DNA of 61,148 bases from Desulfuromusa sp. GTDB lineage: Bacteria > Desulfobacterota > Desulfuromonadia > Desulfuromonadales > Geopsychrobacteraceae. Location: positions 1 to 61,148 of the forward strand of contig JAKIUD010000012.1 of NCBI GenBank assembly GCA_021647765.1. The letters are read 5' to 3'. Position numbers and translations under genes: made by a program. Shown here one piece after another: positions 51,034 through 59,342 of this stretch (its first letter is position 1; each line of letters begins with the position of its first letter). Below the pieces are notes generated by a model. It did no database searches. It saw only the letters and a program-made list of their open reading frames with translations, and was not told the origin of the DNA.

Positions 51034-53556
51034 TCAAGATCTCGTTTTTTTAAGATCTTCTCTTTTGTTCAATTCATCCAGTAAAGAGATGGCAGATGAG
51101 TTGGAGCTATCCTGCTGTAAAACTGTTTCAAACATCAGCCTTGCTCCATCTTCAAGGTCGATCTCCAGATAATGTCTTCCGAGCTTGATCATCACCGCCT
51201 GATCATCAGGAACCAGCTCCAAATAGTCCGCATATAAATCAAGTGATGTCTTTTTTTCACCGAGCAACCACAATAGATCGGCATAGTATGGCAAATAAGC
51301 TACGGATATCCCTGCCAAACATTCAGCGATAACGAGTGCGTTTTCATAATCGTTCTTTTGTAGAGACAAGCGAAAAAGCCTTTTCAGTGCCTCTTCAAGA
51401 ATTGATATATCCCGTTCTTCTTCCGGGATATCAATTATTTTTTGATATTCAGACAAAGCAACATCAACATTATTGTCTAACTCTGCCAAATAACCACTGC
51501 CCAGACAAACCAGAGATAATGCCTCAAATCCCTCCCGCTGACCAAGACTGTTAACCAGATGCCGCAGGGTCTCGATTTGCCTCTGCTTGTACATAACTTG
51601 CATTTTTCCGCGAACCTGTCCCAACTTTGACCAATCACGGGCGCGCTGTAAATGTGCTGTCTCCTGGTTTGTTAATATCCTGGCAAACTCTTGTTCCAAC
51701 TCAATAATCTGCTGAGAAAATTCTTCCGGAATTGAGTACTGTGGATGTGCATTTTTCCAGACAATAGCCCGACCAGGTTGACCATCTTGTTTCCATTGCT
51801 CGATCAGTTTTTTAAAGTTGGGATAATCCTGCTCCTCTTCCAGCCGGTTTCGCAACCGCTCGGCAGCACGATCAACCATCGTAAACAACCTTTCGGCAGT
51901 GTCGCGATAAGCCTCATAATAAATCCGTCCCAATCGTTCTGCATCATCTTCATCCCAAGTACGACCCTGATCTCCTTGAGTCATTTTAAGAAAGTCTCTG
52001 ATACCAACCCTCTTAATCAGCAAAGAAAAATCAGAAAAGTTGTTTTTCAATTTTTTCTCAATACGATCCATTTTAATTCTATATTTGCGGTTCCCCTTGT
52101 CCTTGCCTCGTCTGCCAAAAAAGGCCGCATTGGCCTTTAATGCCTCATTTGAGAGTTTTTTAATTTCACGGAACGCATTCTGACTTCTTATCAACTCGGT
52201 TAATACTTCTTGATAGTAAGTAATCCGTTTCTCAACCGTATCGTCAGGGATTGCTGCAAGAATTATGTGATAAGCGGAGTACGGTAATGTCTGGAGATGA
52301 ACGTCAACGGGAGACAAATAGTCGACGTCATCTATCTTGGTTGAGTTTTCACTCAAATTGATGATTTGGCAATTCTGCTGTTTTGCCAAGGTTGCCTGCG
52401 ACCCAATCTGGGTCGCCGCAAAATGAAAGTCGGGGGTTGTCTCGGCTATCCAGCCGCCGTTAGTCTCAACCCATAGCTGCCCTTTGCCTAACTGAGAACC
52501 AGACTGACGTTCATTACTCCCCTGTGCATGGGTATAACCATCACGGCTATGACAAAGGTCGACGCCGGCTAATAATATCTTCTCAAAACCCATCTTTATG
52601 CAAATATCAATAGCGCTATTGGTTACCGTTGGACCGGGTGCACTTAGGGTATTTTCATTTAAAGACGATTCCCAGGGAACCCGCGCCCCCAAGAAAATAC
52701 TTCGTCCACACCATTGACCTAATAATGTGCTGACAACATGAAATTGATTTATAAAGATCGTCTTCTCTCCAAGCATCAACATCTCTTTGCTGACATCAAA
52801 ACTGATCTGATTTGGATCGACCGAAATGATAATATCAGGGGAAAGATCGACCTCAAGCAGTCGCCTGGCAATGCGCGAAACAGCGATAACGACCAGACGG
52901 CTTCGATGTTCGATAACCCAAGGAATAACTTCATCTAAAGATGGTCCACCACCAAGAATAACGGCAACTTTTCCTGCAAAAATACCTTCTAGATGAGCTG
53001 CAGATACTCGATTTTCGGACAAATTCTCCAGCTGTCGCAAGTTGAAAATCTCAGCACCAAGTTCTGCATTTGAGTGCCATCTGACTTTTTCTAACTCCTC
53101 CTGGATCCGGGTGGATAGTTCCAAATATTCGCTATAACGTCCATCAGTTGCGGCAAAGGAAAGAGAATACTTGAGGTTCCCAAGATAAACAAAATTCTTA
53201 TACTCAATCTCCTCCGCACGTTGCAGCCATTCTTCGGCAGTGGTCACAATGATTTTTTGATGAAATCCTTGTTCAGGAATAATTTCTTTCAACCGGGCAA
53301 GGACAGCAGGTACTTCTATAAAAATATAGTAGCTTCCTTCAGGCAGACCTTGCTTGACAAGATATTGAGGCAGTAATCCACTATCACTTCCAACAATGAT
53401 ATACAGACTGTTCTCTGCAAATAAATCTTCGCGAAAATGGTTATTATATGCAGCTTCTGACCCAATCTTATCAAAAGCAGAGCCATTCACCTCATAGAGG
53501 TATCTATCACCAAAGGAATTAACCAGAAAGGAACCAACACGATTCATATTATTCAT
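51034..53556 (-). CDS. Maf-type motility accessory glycosyltransferase (DUF115)
   Basis: An 840-residue protein. N-terminal flanking domain (1-190), central MAF_flag10/DUF115 domain (VAVILGGGPSLDEVIPWVIE, SPDIIISVDPNQISFD, NTLSAPGPTVTNSAIDIC, ILLAGVDLCHSRDGYTHAQG), then helical and TPR-like C-terminal repeats (about 690-830). Maf proteins transfer pseudaminic or legionaminic acid to flagellin Ser/Thr. Location beside the pathway genes supports that. Start MNNMN; AAAGG lies upstream. Confidence 0.88.
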   Translation of the reverse strand: MNNMNRVGSFLVNSFGDRYLYEVNGSAFDKIGSEAAYNNHFREDLFAENSLYIIVGSDSGLLPQYLVKQGLPEGSYYIFIEVPAVLARLKEIIPEQGFHQKIIVTTAEEWLQRAEEIEYKNFVYLGNLKYSLSFAATDGRYSEYLELSTRIQEELEKVRWHSNAELGAEIFNLRQLENLSENRVSAAHLEGIFAGKVAVILGGGPSLDEVIPWVIEHRSRLVVIAVSRIARRLLEVDLSPDIIISVDPNQISFDVSKEMLMLGEKTIFINQFHVVSTLLGQWCGRSIFLGARVPWESSLNENTLSAPGPTVTNSAIDICIKMGFEKILLAGVDLCHSRDGYTHAQGSNERQSGSQLGKGQLWVETNGGWIAETTPDFHFAATQIGSQATLAKQQNCQIINLSENSTKIDDVDYLSPVDVHLQTLPYSAYHIILAAIPDDTVEKRITYYQEVLTELIRSQNAFREIKKLSNEALKANAAFFGRRGKDKGNRKYRIKMDRIEKKLKNNFSDFSLLIKRVGIRDFLKMTQGDQGRTWDEDDAERLGRIYYEAYRDTAERLFTMVDRAAERLRNRLEEEQDYPNFKKLIEQWKQDGQPGRAIVWKNAHPQYSIPEEFSQQIIELEQEFARILTNQETAHLQRARDWSKLGQVRGKMQVMYKQRQIETLRHLVNSLGQREGFEALSLVCLGSGYLAELDNNVDVALSEYQKIIDIPEEERDISILEEALKRLFRLSLQKNDYENALVIAECLAGISVAYLPYYADLLWLLGEKKTSLDLYADYLELVPDDQAVMIKLGRHYLEIDLEDGARLMFETVLQQDSSNSSAISLLDELNKREDLKKTRS

Positions 53557-53922
53557 AATAAGCCTTTACTAAATAAACACCTGCAAATATATAAACGATG
53601 CATCCCAAAACAAACATACAAAAAAAGAGTCGCCGAATAAACACCTTGCAAAACAACCACTTACAAAGCTACATGTTTTATTGTCAAAATTCCGCCCCAA
53701 ACTTCAGGCAACTGAACTTGTTGGTTTTTTCCAGAACAGCCTGTAGGTGCGATTTTTTTGGTACAATCAGATGAATAATTTAGAGCCTGTCCCAAACAAA
53801 GCGAACGTCCTGTCTAAGCGGGATAACAGTATAAAATAATCCATTAAAGGAGGATTTTTTACCTCCTTTAATGGAAATAGATGCCTTATAATCTTGTCAC
53901 GACACGAAAAGAAAGGCATCCC
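53557..53922. other. 366-bp spacer with direct repeat and palindrome
   Basis: Near the Maf start a 16-17-bp direct repeat, AATAAACACCTGCAAA (53572-53587) and AATAAACACCTTGCAAA (53636-53652). At 53841-53874 a perfect 13-bp palindrome, CCATTAAAGGAGG and CCTCCTTTAATGG around ATTTTTTA, just ahead of the transposase relic. No gene seen. Confidence 0.6.
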
Positions 53923-54288
53923 ATGGAAACTATCGCATTTCAAACTGAATTTCGTCCAGTACTTCCTGTGGTTTTTGGTGCAAAAGATTATCGGGAATTC
54001 CGGGAGACCATTGTAGAGGCCGATCATTTTCTTACCGCAACCGGACTCGAACATCGCATGCTTGTTGCCCATTTAAAACTTGCAGCTGATTCTTGCCCGA
54101 AAAACCACCGTCCCAAGTCTTACAAAACCTTACGCCAAGCCCTCCGTTACTCCATTCTTCTGGCATTGACGGGATTGTCACACCGAGCTTTCTCCCAGCG
54201 TGTGGCCGATAGTGCTCTTTTTCAATGGTTTACCCATACCACTGAGATCGATGGTGGCGAACAAAGACAAAATTCTCAGTCTCTATGA
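53923..54288 (+). pseudogene. truncated transposase
   Basis: ATG 53923 opens 121 codons (METIAFQTEFRPVLPVVFGA...), resembling the N-terminal part of a transposase with the block YKTLRQALRYSILLALTGLSHRAFSQRVAD. The similarity ends at about EIDGG and the frame closes soon after; the catalytic domain is absent and unrelated repeat sequence follows. Family is uncertain. A remnant of an insertion between the Maf gene and fliW. Confidence 0.6.
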
Positions 54289-54816
54289 GTCCGGATTCTG
54301 GTTCGTGGAAAAGCGGGTTCTGAGGTTGAATTCGGCAACTCCTGATTACCGACTGAACCTGCTGGAATTTTTTTGTTCTTATATTTTGAAAAATATGCCT
54401 AATTGGGACAGACTCTATCTACCAACAAGGCACGGAGACAGCAAAAGGATCAGAGTCAAAAACTTTAACGCTAAGGCGGTGAGGGGCAGAGAAGGGCAGA
54501 GAAGGGCAAAAGATAAATCTGTTTTTTGTTTAAACCCATCTTAACAACGTCCAACTTCAGGGCTTTTTACTCTATCTCCTCAGCCAGCATAGTCCACCTC
54601 CAAGGCACGATACGTCTGTCTAGACGATGTTACCGTACCTTGGGACTTCTAGCATAAATAATTAATGCAGTGAGGGAGAAAATCAAAAACCGACTCTTTT
54701 TTATTTTAAACCAAGAGAATAGCTTTTCTTGGTGGCTTGGTGGCTAGATTCTGGTCACAAGGATTTTCTCTCCGTACTCAGCGATCTCAGTGACTCTCCG
54801 TTAAAGACCCTCGGTT
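54289..54816. other. 528-bp region of repeat fragments
   Basis: Contains arms of the CACCAAG element at 54415-54510 and 54706-54806, and an imperfect hairpin at 54600-54643 (CCAAGGCACG and CGTACCTTGG with CGTCTGTCTAGACG between). A short frame over 54200-54544 has no protein-like features. No functional gene seen. Confidence 0.55.
54706..54806. repeat. right half of a CACCAAG element
   Basis: CTTTTCTTGGTGGCTTGGTG, GCTAGATT, TTTTCTCTCCGTACTC, GACTCTCCGTT. Matches the right arm of 4497-4703 in order and spacing. Confidence 0.6.
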
Positions 54817-55254
54817 TTACTCCTTGGCTTCCTCAACAGTCGGTAATGGCGTCTGCGGACTGAATTTCGTCCCTTCCAAAATCACCTGCAAAGCCCGGTT
54901 AGTTTCCGGTGCAAACAAAATCGGTGCAGCCAGATTGAGGGTAATCTTGTGATCTGCTGGAACCGAGACCACACAGACAATCAGACACTCAGCATTTCCA
55001 TCAATCCCCAGCTTTTGCCGTTCTCGACCATCGGGAACAACCTTGTAATCAAAATAAAAACCAGTCGGATCGGTCAAGATAAAAGCCACTTGCGGATCAT
55101 CGATGCTCTGAATCCAGAACAGCGGACCTTCTTTTTCATTTGGCATCACAACAAAATCACGCAGATCTTCAAAACCGATCAACCCTTCGGGAAACAGGAG
55201 AGTGTTCTCAGGATCGTACTCAATTTCACCAAAACGGGACTGAATCGTCTTCAT
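54817..55254 (-). CDS. fliW: flagellar assembly factor FliW
   Basis: A 145-residue beta-barrel protein (MKTIQSRFGEIEYDPENTLL, FPEGLIGFEDLRDFVV, PDGRERQKLG). It binds either flagellin or CsrA and so frees flagellin mRNA from CsrA when flagellin is low. The start ATG 55254 shares one base with the csrA stop (TAATG) and has GGGGAGG inside csrA; upstream in-frame codons lie within csrA and are not needed. Confidence 0.94.
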   Translation of the reverse strand: MKTIQSRFGEIEYDPENTLLFPEGLIGFEDLRDFVVMPNEKEGPLFWIQSIDDPQVAFILTDPTGFYFDYKVVPDGRERQKLGIDGNAECLIVCVVSVPADHKITLNLAAPILFAPETNRALQVILEGTKFSPQTPLPTVEEAKE

Positions 55255-55493
55255 TATTTTTTCCTCCCCGCATCCAAAATCGTGCTCAATTCGTTGAGAT
55301 CGGCAATGTCCCACTGTGTAGCCTCCTTGTTCTCCTGCTTAATTTTATCAAAAACTTCCTGGCGATGGACTTTCATTTCACGCGGAGCATCAATGCCAAT
55401 TCGCACCCCGCCACCTTTCAATTCAACAACAGTGATTTTGATATCATCACCAATGATAATACCTTCACCTATTTTTCGAGTTAAAACCAACAT
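55254..55493 (-). CDS. csrA: carbon storage regulator CsrA
   Basis: A 79-residue RNA-binding dimer: MLVLTRKIGEGIIIGDDIKI, GGGVRIGIDAPREMKVHRQE. The arginine in strand 5 (APREMKVHR) that contacts GGA RNA is present. The C-terminal tail is longer than in enteric CsrA, as in FliW-controlled homologues. Co-translated with fliW. Confidence 0.95.
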   Translation of the reverse strand: MLVLTRKIGEGIIIGDDIKITVVELKGGGVRIGIDAPREMKVHRQEVFDKIKQENKEATQWDIADLNELSTILDAGRKK

Positions 55494-55567
55494 ATTGCGC
55501 CTCCTGGCTGGTTATCCGTACCGCCTCCGGGTACGATGATGGTTGTGACAATATTCCCCGTAACAAA

Positions 55568-55592
55568 GGGGGGGATGGGGGGGATGGGGGGG
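55568..55592 (+). other. candidate G-quadruplex tract
   Basis: Three runs of seven G separated by AT (55568-55574, 55577-55583, 55586-55592), with G-rich neighbours. On the plus strand, i.e. the template for the flgL-csrA transcript, in the 158-bp gap between flgL and csrA. Confidence 0.65.
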
Positions 55593-55651
55593 TATCGACA
55601 GTCCCAGACAAATCCCTCTCAATCCCCCTTTTCCTAGGGGAGACGTGTATT

Positions 55652-56581
55652 TTAAATGTAATCCAGAATGGATAATTCTGAGACCTTCCCGGTGACACTC
55701 AGAGCGGCTTGATAACTTTGCTGCTGTTTTTCAAGTTCAGTAATTGTCTCTAGGATGTCCGCATCTTCAAACCTAGAACGGAATTCTTCCATATCAATTT
55801 TGATCTGCTCCATATGATCACGGGCTATTTCCAAACGATGGCCGATATTCCCCTTGAGACTTCGCTGGCTCCGGATCTGGTCTGCAGCTGTTTCAAGGGG
55901 ATCCATCAAAGACTCAACCCCTGCAGGGTTGTTTGCCCGCAACTCCTGTTCAAGATCCGTTACCAGAGCAAAAATATCGACCGACCCTGCATCCGTGGTT
56001 CCATCATTATCAAAATCTCCCATCATCAAACCATTACCCGTAATGTTCACCTCAATGAGTTCGTTGGGAGAAATTTCAAATTCCAAAGAACCGTTATCAC
56101 CGTTGTAAAGAACCGGAGGAATGGCAGGAGAAGCTGTGTTTAAGGTGAATGGTTGGGTTTTTTCTGAAAACCCGGCAAACATATATTTACCGTCAATCTT
56201 GGCGTTAGCATCAGCCAACAAACTCTCCCGTAACTGATGCACTTCATCGGCATAGGTCTGCATATCTTTGTCGCTGAGGGATCCGTTTACCGATGCAATA
56301 CTGATTTCCTTAATCCGCACCAGAGTATTTTCAATGCTGTCGAGATAGCCGTCCATGCCATCAATCCGATCAAGACCTGTTTCGATAGTTTCGATATAAC
56401 GATCAGATGCTTTGATCTGAGTACGAGCACTTAAAACAGGACTGATTGCCGTTGGATCATCCGAAGGGCGATTCATCCGTTTACCGGTTGCAGCTTGTAA
56501 CTGTAACGATGCCAGTTTATCACTGGTTCGGTCAAGAAACGACTGGAGGCTGCGATATGTTGTGGTTTGAGTTGCTCTCAT
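55652..56581 (-). CDS. flgL: flagellar hook-filament junction protein FlgL
   Basis: A 309-residue protein with flagellin-like ends (SLQSFLDRTSDKLASLQLQA, GKRMNRPSDDPTAISPVLSA; C-terminal ETITELEKQQQSYQAALSVT). Joins filament to hook together with FlgK. Starts 8 bp after flgK. Confidence 0.94.
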   Translation of the reverse strand: MRATQTTTYRSLQSFLDRTSDKLASLQLQAATGKRMNRPSDDPTAISPVLSARTQIKASDRYIETIETGLDRIDGMDGYLDSIENTLVRIKEISIASVNGSLSDKDMQTYADEVHQLRESLLADANAKIDGKYMFAGFSEKTQPFTLNTASPAIPPVLYNGDNGSLEFEISPNELIEVNITGNGLMMGDFDNDGTTDAGSVDIFALVTDLEQELRANNPAGVESLMDPLETAADQIRSQRSLKGNIGHRLEIARDHMEQIKIDMEEFRSRFEDADILETITELEKQQQSYQAALSVTGKVSELSILDYI

Positions 56582-56589
56582 ATAGTTAA

Positions 56590-57987
56590 CTACCTTTTTA
56601 AGGACAGCAAGGTTCCCATCATTTCATCAATGGTGGACAGAAACTTGGCCGACGCTTCAAAACCTTTTTGATACTGCATCAGGTTGATCATTTCATCATC
56701 AAGAGAAACACCATCTATTCCGTCGCGCATATTCTGCAACTGGATTAGACTATCCTCGTATCCTTGTTGAGCCTGACGATTTCTGGCAGCCTCAACGCCG
56801 ACCGTTGCTGCAATTTTCCCATAGTAGGACACCAGAGTATCATTGCCACCCAGACCAGTAAGTTGCTGCTGTTCAAGATCAAGGATTGCCAATGCATTGG
56901 TATTATCACCAGGCGCTCCCGGAGGCGGGGTTGTTCCTGTAGCAATTTCACTAGTCTGGGTAATATTCATTGCCAGAGAAGCACTGGCTCCGGCAACCGC
57001 AGCAGGCTGGACAAAGAAATCCTGCCCCGGATTGCCATTTAAATCATTACCAGCTTGGTGCTGAGAGTTGACCTCTGTCGCAAAGGTGTAAGCCAACTGG
57101 TCAAGTCGATCAACAACACCGGGAATAGTGACATCGCGGACTTCATAAAGACCACGAAATTCACCACCAAGGGCAGTGCGATCCAAAGGAATGTTTGTGG
57201 TACCGAAGTCAAGCTCAAGATTCACATCCGTACCGGAATAAACACTGACGATATGCGTTGCTTTATCTCCTTCAACCAACGGCATTCCATTTGCCAATTG
57301 TACAGAAACTGTCCCCGTTGAGGTTTCGAAACTACGAGCACCGATCGACTCGGAAAGATCTTTCAGCAACAGATCACGGCGATCGCGATCAGAATTGGCC
57401 TCCTGACCTGACATCTCGATAGCTGAAATCCGATTATTCAACTGGGCAATTTCATCCAGCCGCAGATTGACTCCATCAACCTTCGAAACGATCGTGTTGT
57501 TGACATTTTTCACGACCTGCTGGGTTTCATTATAAACATTGACAAATGCGTTGCCGATCAGTTCACCCCGCTGCAATACCGACTGGCGCTCGACTTCACC
57601 ACCAGGATTCGTCGAAAGCTGGCGCCAGGAATCAAAAAACTGATCGAACTCGTCCGACAAACTGCCGTCTCCGATACCGGTTACCCGCTCCAACTCTGCT
57701 AGAGGAGAAGCCATGCTATTTTCAAATCCGACTTCGGCCGACTTATCTTTAATTTGACCATCAAGAAAAACATCATGGGAGCGTTGTACAGAACCAACCT
57801 GAACCCCGGTACCGATAAAAAAGTCCCCAAAGTTCAATGCCGGGTAAGGAGTCAGGGATGGGGTCTGACGAGAATAACCCTCGGTATTGACATTGGCGAT
57901 ATTCAACCCGGTAATTTCAATCGCCTTCTGGTTGGTCTGCAGAGAGGTTCGCCCTGAGTTCAGTGCTGCGTTGAGTCCGCCACCCAT
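56590..57987 (-). CDS. flgK: flagellar hook-associated protein FlgK
   Basis: A 465-residue protein: ALNSGRTSLQTNQKAIEITG and NIANVNTEGYSRQTPSLTPY at the start, SDEFDQFFDSWRQLSTNPGG, and the C-terminal MINLMQYQKGFEASAKFLST. First hook-filament junction ring. Four bp after flgN. Confidence 0.95.
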   Translation of the reverse strand: MGGGLNAALNSGRTSLQTNQKAIEITGLNIANVNTEGYSRQTPSLTPYPALNFGDFFIGTGVQVGSVQRSHDVFLDGQIKDKSAEVGFENSMASPLAELERVTGIGDGSLSDEFDQFFDSWRQLSTNPGGEVERQSVLQRGELIGNAFVNVYNETQQVVKNVNNTIVSKVDGVNLRLDEIAQLNNRISAIEMSGQEANSDRDRRDLLLKDLSESIGARSFETSTGTVSVQLANGMPLVEGDKATHIVSVYSGTDVNLELDFGTTNIPLDRTALGGEFRGLYEVRDVTIPGVVDRLDQLAYTFATEVNSQHQAGNDLNGNPGQDFFVQPAAVAGASASLAMNITQTSEIATGTTPPPGAPGDNTNALAILDLEQQQLTGLGGNDTLVSYYGKIAATVGVEAARNRQAQQGYEDSLIQLQNMRDGIDGVSLDDEMINLMQYQKGFEASAKFLSTIDEMMGTLLSLKR

Positions 57988-57991
57988 CTAT

Positions 57992-58345
57992 TTACACCTT
58001 TCCCGAAAGTAAGCGACCGGATTCGGTCAAACTCCGTGATTGTCCACCACCACCGTAAACTTGAGGAACAGCAGCTTTGCCGAAAAAGTCCATCATATCC
58101 CGAACCCAATTCAGGCCGGTCCAGTGGAGAAAAGCATTCCGTCGATTTTCGTGATCTATCTGTTTCAGTAGCTCTTGCAGGCCAGAAATATCTTCCCGCT
58201 GAGGATTGAAATTTTCCAACAAAGTCTCCTTTGCAGTAACGATTTCCTGTAACTCGACCATGTTAAGAGAGATTGCCGCCTCCCGCTCCTGCCGTAATAG
58301 ATCCAGAAGGGTTTCCAGCTTGACCTTGATAGAGGTATCAATCAT
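57992..58345 (-). CDS. flgN: FlgN family export chaperone
   Basis: A 117-residue helical protein (LETLLDLLRQEREAAISLNM, then LQEIVTAKETLLENF), the pattern of FlgN chaperones for FlgK and FlgL, which follow in the operon. The C-terminal half has GGGGQSRSLTESGRLLSGKV. Confidence 0.87.
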   Translation of the reverse strand: MIDTSIKVKLETLLDLLRQEREAAISLNMVELQEIVTAKETLLENFNPQREDISGLQELLKQIDHENRRNAFLHWTGLNWVRDMMDFFGKAAVPQVYGGGGQSRSLTESGRLLSGKV

Positions 58346-58346
58346 C

Positions 58347-58637
58347 TCAACTATCCTTCAGCATAAATGGCAACAGGCTGGAAGCAACTTTATTTAGGTC
58401 AGGCTGGTAGGTTCCATTTTCAATCTGGTTTTTAAGAGCCTGAAGCTTTTCAGTACGAGCAGTTTCCTGCGTTGCACTGGTTGCTTGAGCCTTGGTCGCA
58501 CTCTGCAAGGCGCTGGAAAATTCAACCCGATCTGTCGTTTTAGCTGAGTCGGTTTTTTTGGCAGCTCCAGTCTTATCACTACGGTTGATATTTCCCAGTA
58601 GACCAAGCCCTTTATTTCCATTAATACTATTGACCAT
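58347..58637 (-). CDS. flgM: anti-sigma-28 factor FlgM
   Basis: A 96-residue protein: disordered Lys/Thr/Ser-rich N-terminal half, sigma-binding C-terminal half (RTEKLQALKNQIENGTYQPD, then LNKVASSLLPFML). Holds FliA inactive until hook completion, when it is exported. ATG 58637 has GGGAG; the upstream in-frame extension overlaps the previous gene and is not used. Confidence 0.9.
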   Translation of the reverse strand: MVNSINGNKGLGLLGNINRSDKTGAAKKTDSAKTTDRVEFSSALQSATKAQATSATQETARTEKLQALKNQIENGTYQPDLNKVASSLLPFMLKDS

Positions 58638-58647
58638 GACAGACTCC

Positions 58648-59193
58648 CTATTCCCCCGATGCTTCAAACTGGGCAGCAAAGGCGTCCAGTTTTTCCATGA
58701 TAGCGTCGTAAGTTTGTTGTGATATTTCTGGTAATGCTCCACCGAAGGCATCCTGTGCTTGCAGAAATCCCTGATCGATGGCATCTTTCATCTGCTGTAA
58801 TTTTTCTGGATCATTGCCAAAACTACCGATTGCGAAATCGACAATCCGTTGAGAGGTCCGATCAACACCAAAATATCCATCCTCAGCAACCAGAGCCTGA
58901 GCCTCTTCCTGAGTCATGGTCTTGAAATTAACCTCACCAGCATCGGTACTGAATTGTAAAGTCAGACCTTGATCCTGAAGAGTTTTAACCACCAAATTAC
59001 GCAGTAATTCATAAGGAGAAGCGACTTTTAATCCTGGCCCATAGGTTTCATCAACTTTTTCCTGCTGACCCAGAGAAACGCGATCTTCAGCAGTAGATCT
59101 GGTTCTTTCACGCTGTTGGTGCTGAATCATTTCTTCCTGCTGTTGTCCAGAAATCGGTCTTGCGCTGAGGGTAGGATCAATCTGTCCAGGCAT
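58648..59193 (-). CDS. conserved hypothetical protein of flagellar operon
   Basis: A 181-residue soluble protein. N-terminal third is disordered and Gln-rich (QQQEEMIQHQQRERTR); the C-terminal ~110 residues are compact (YFGVDRTSQRIVDFAIGSFG, QTYDAIMEKLDAFAAQFEAS), similar to DUF5610-type proteins (recollection, unverified). First gene of the flgM-flgN-flgK-flgL operon. ATG 59193 has GGAGGAG; 14 codons further upstream are open but unsupported. Confidence 0.75.
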   Translation of the reverse strand: MPGQIDPTLSARPISGQQQEEMIQHQQRERTRSTAEDRVSLGQQEKVDETYGPGLKVASPYELLRNLVVKTLQDQGLTLQFSTDAGEVNFKTMTQEEAQALVAEDGYFGVDRTSQRIVDFAIGSFGNDPEKLQQMKDAIDQGFLQAQDAFGGALPEISQQTYDAIMEKLDAFAAQFEASGE

Positions 59194-59225
59194 AAGTCTC
59201 CTCCGATGAGAACTTGTTTGAATCT

Positions 59226-59253
59226 TTATCGACAAGAAAGGTGGGATTCTTTA
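59226..59253 (-). promoter_or_regulatory. predicted sigma-28 promoter of the flgMNKL operon
   Basis: TAAAG (59249-59253) and GTCGATAA (59226-59233, seven of eight to GCCGATAA); leader about 26 nt to ATG 59193. Same layout as the flagellin promoter. Confidence 0.65.
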
Positions 59254-59342
59254 GCATTTATTTTAAGTAATACGGGCTAAAGCAAGAGCAGGCTGTAGGC
59301 AGTTTGTTTACCTTTCAGCCTATAGCCTTCAGACTGCCTCTG

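Noticed and set aside
54200..54544. 114-codon frame after the transposase relic
   Set aside because: Runs through repeat sequence, low complexity end (GREGQRRAK), no ribosome site.
55465..55698. 77-codon Pro/Ser-rich frame between flgL and csrA
   Set aside because: Product of the repetitive G/C tract; overlaps both neighbours.
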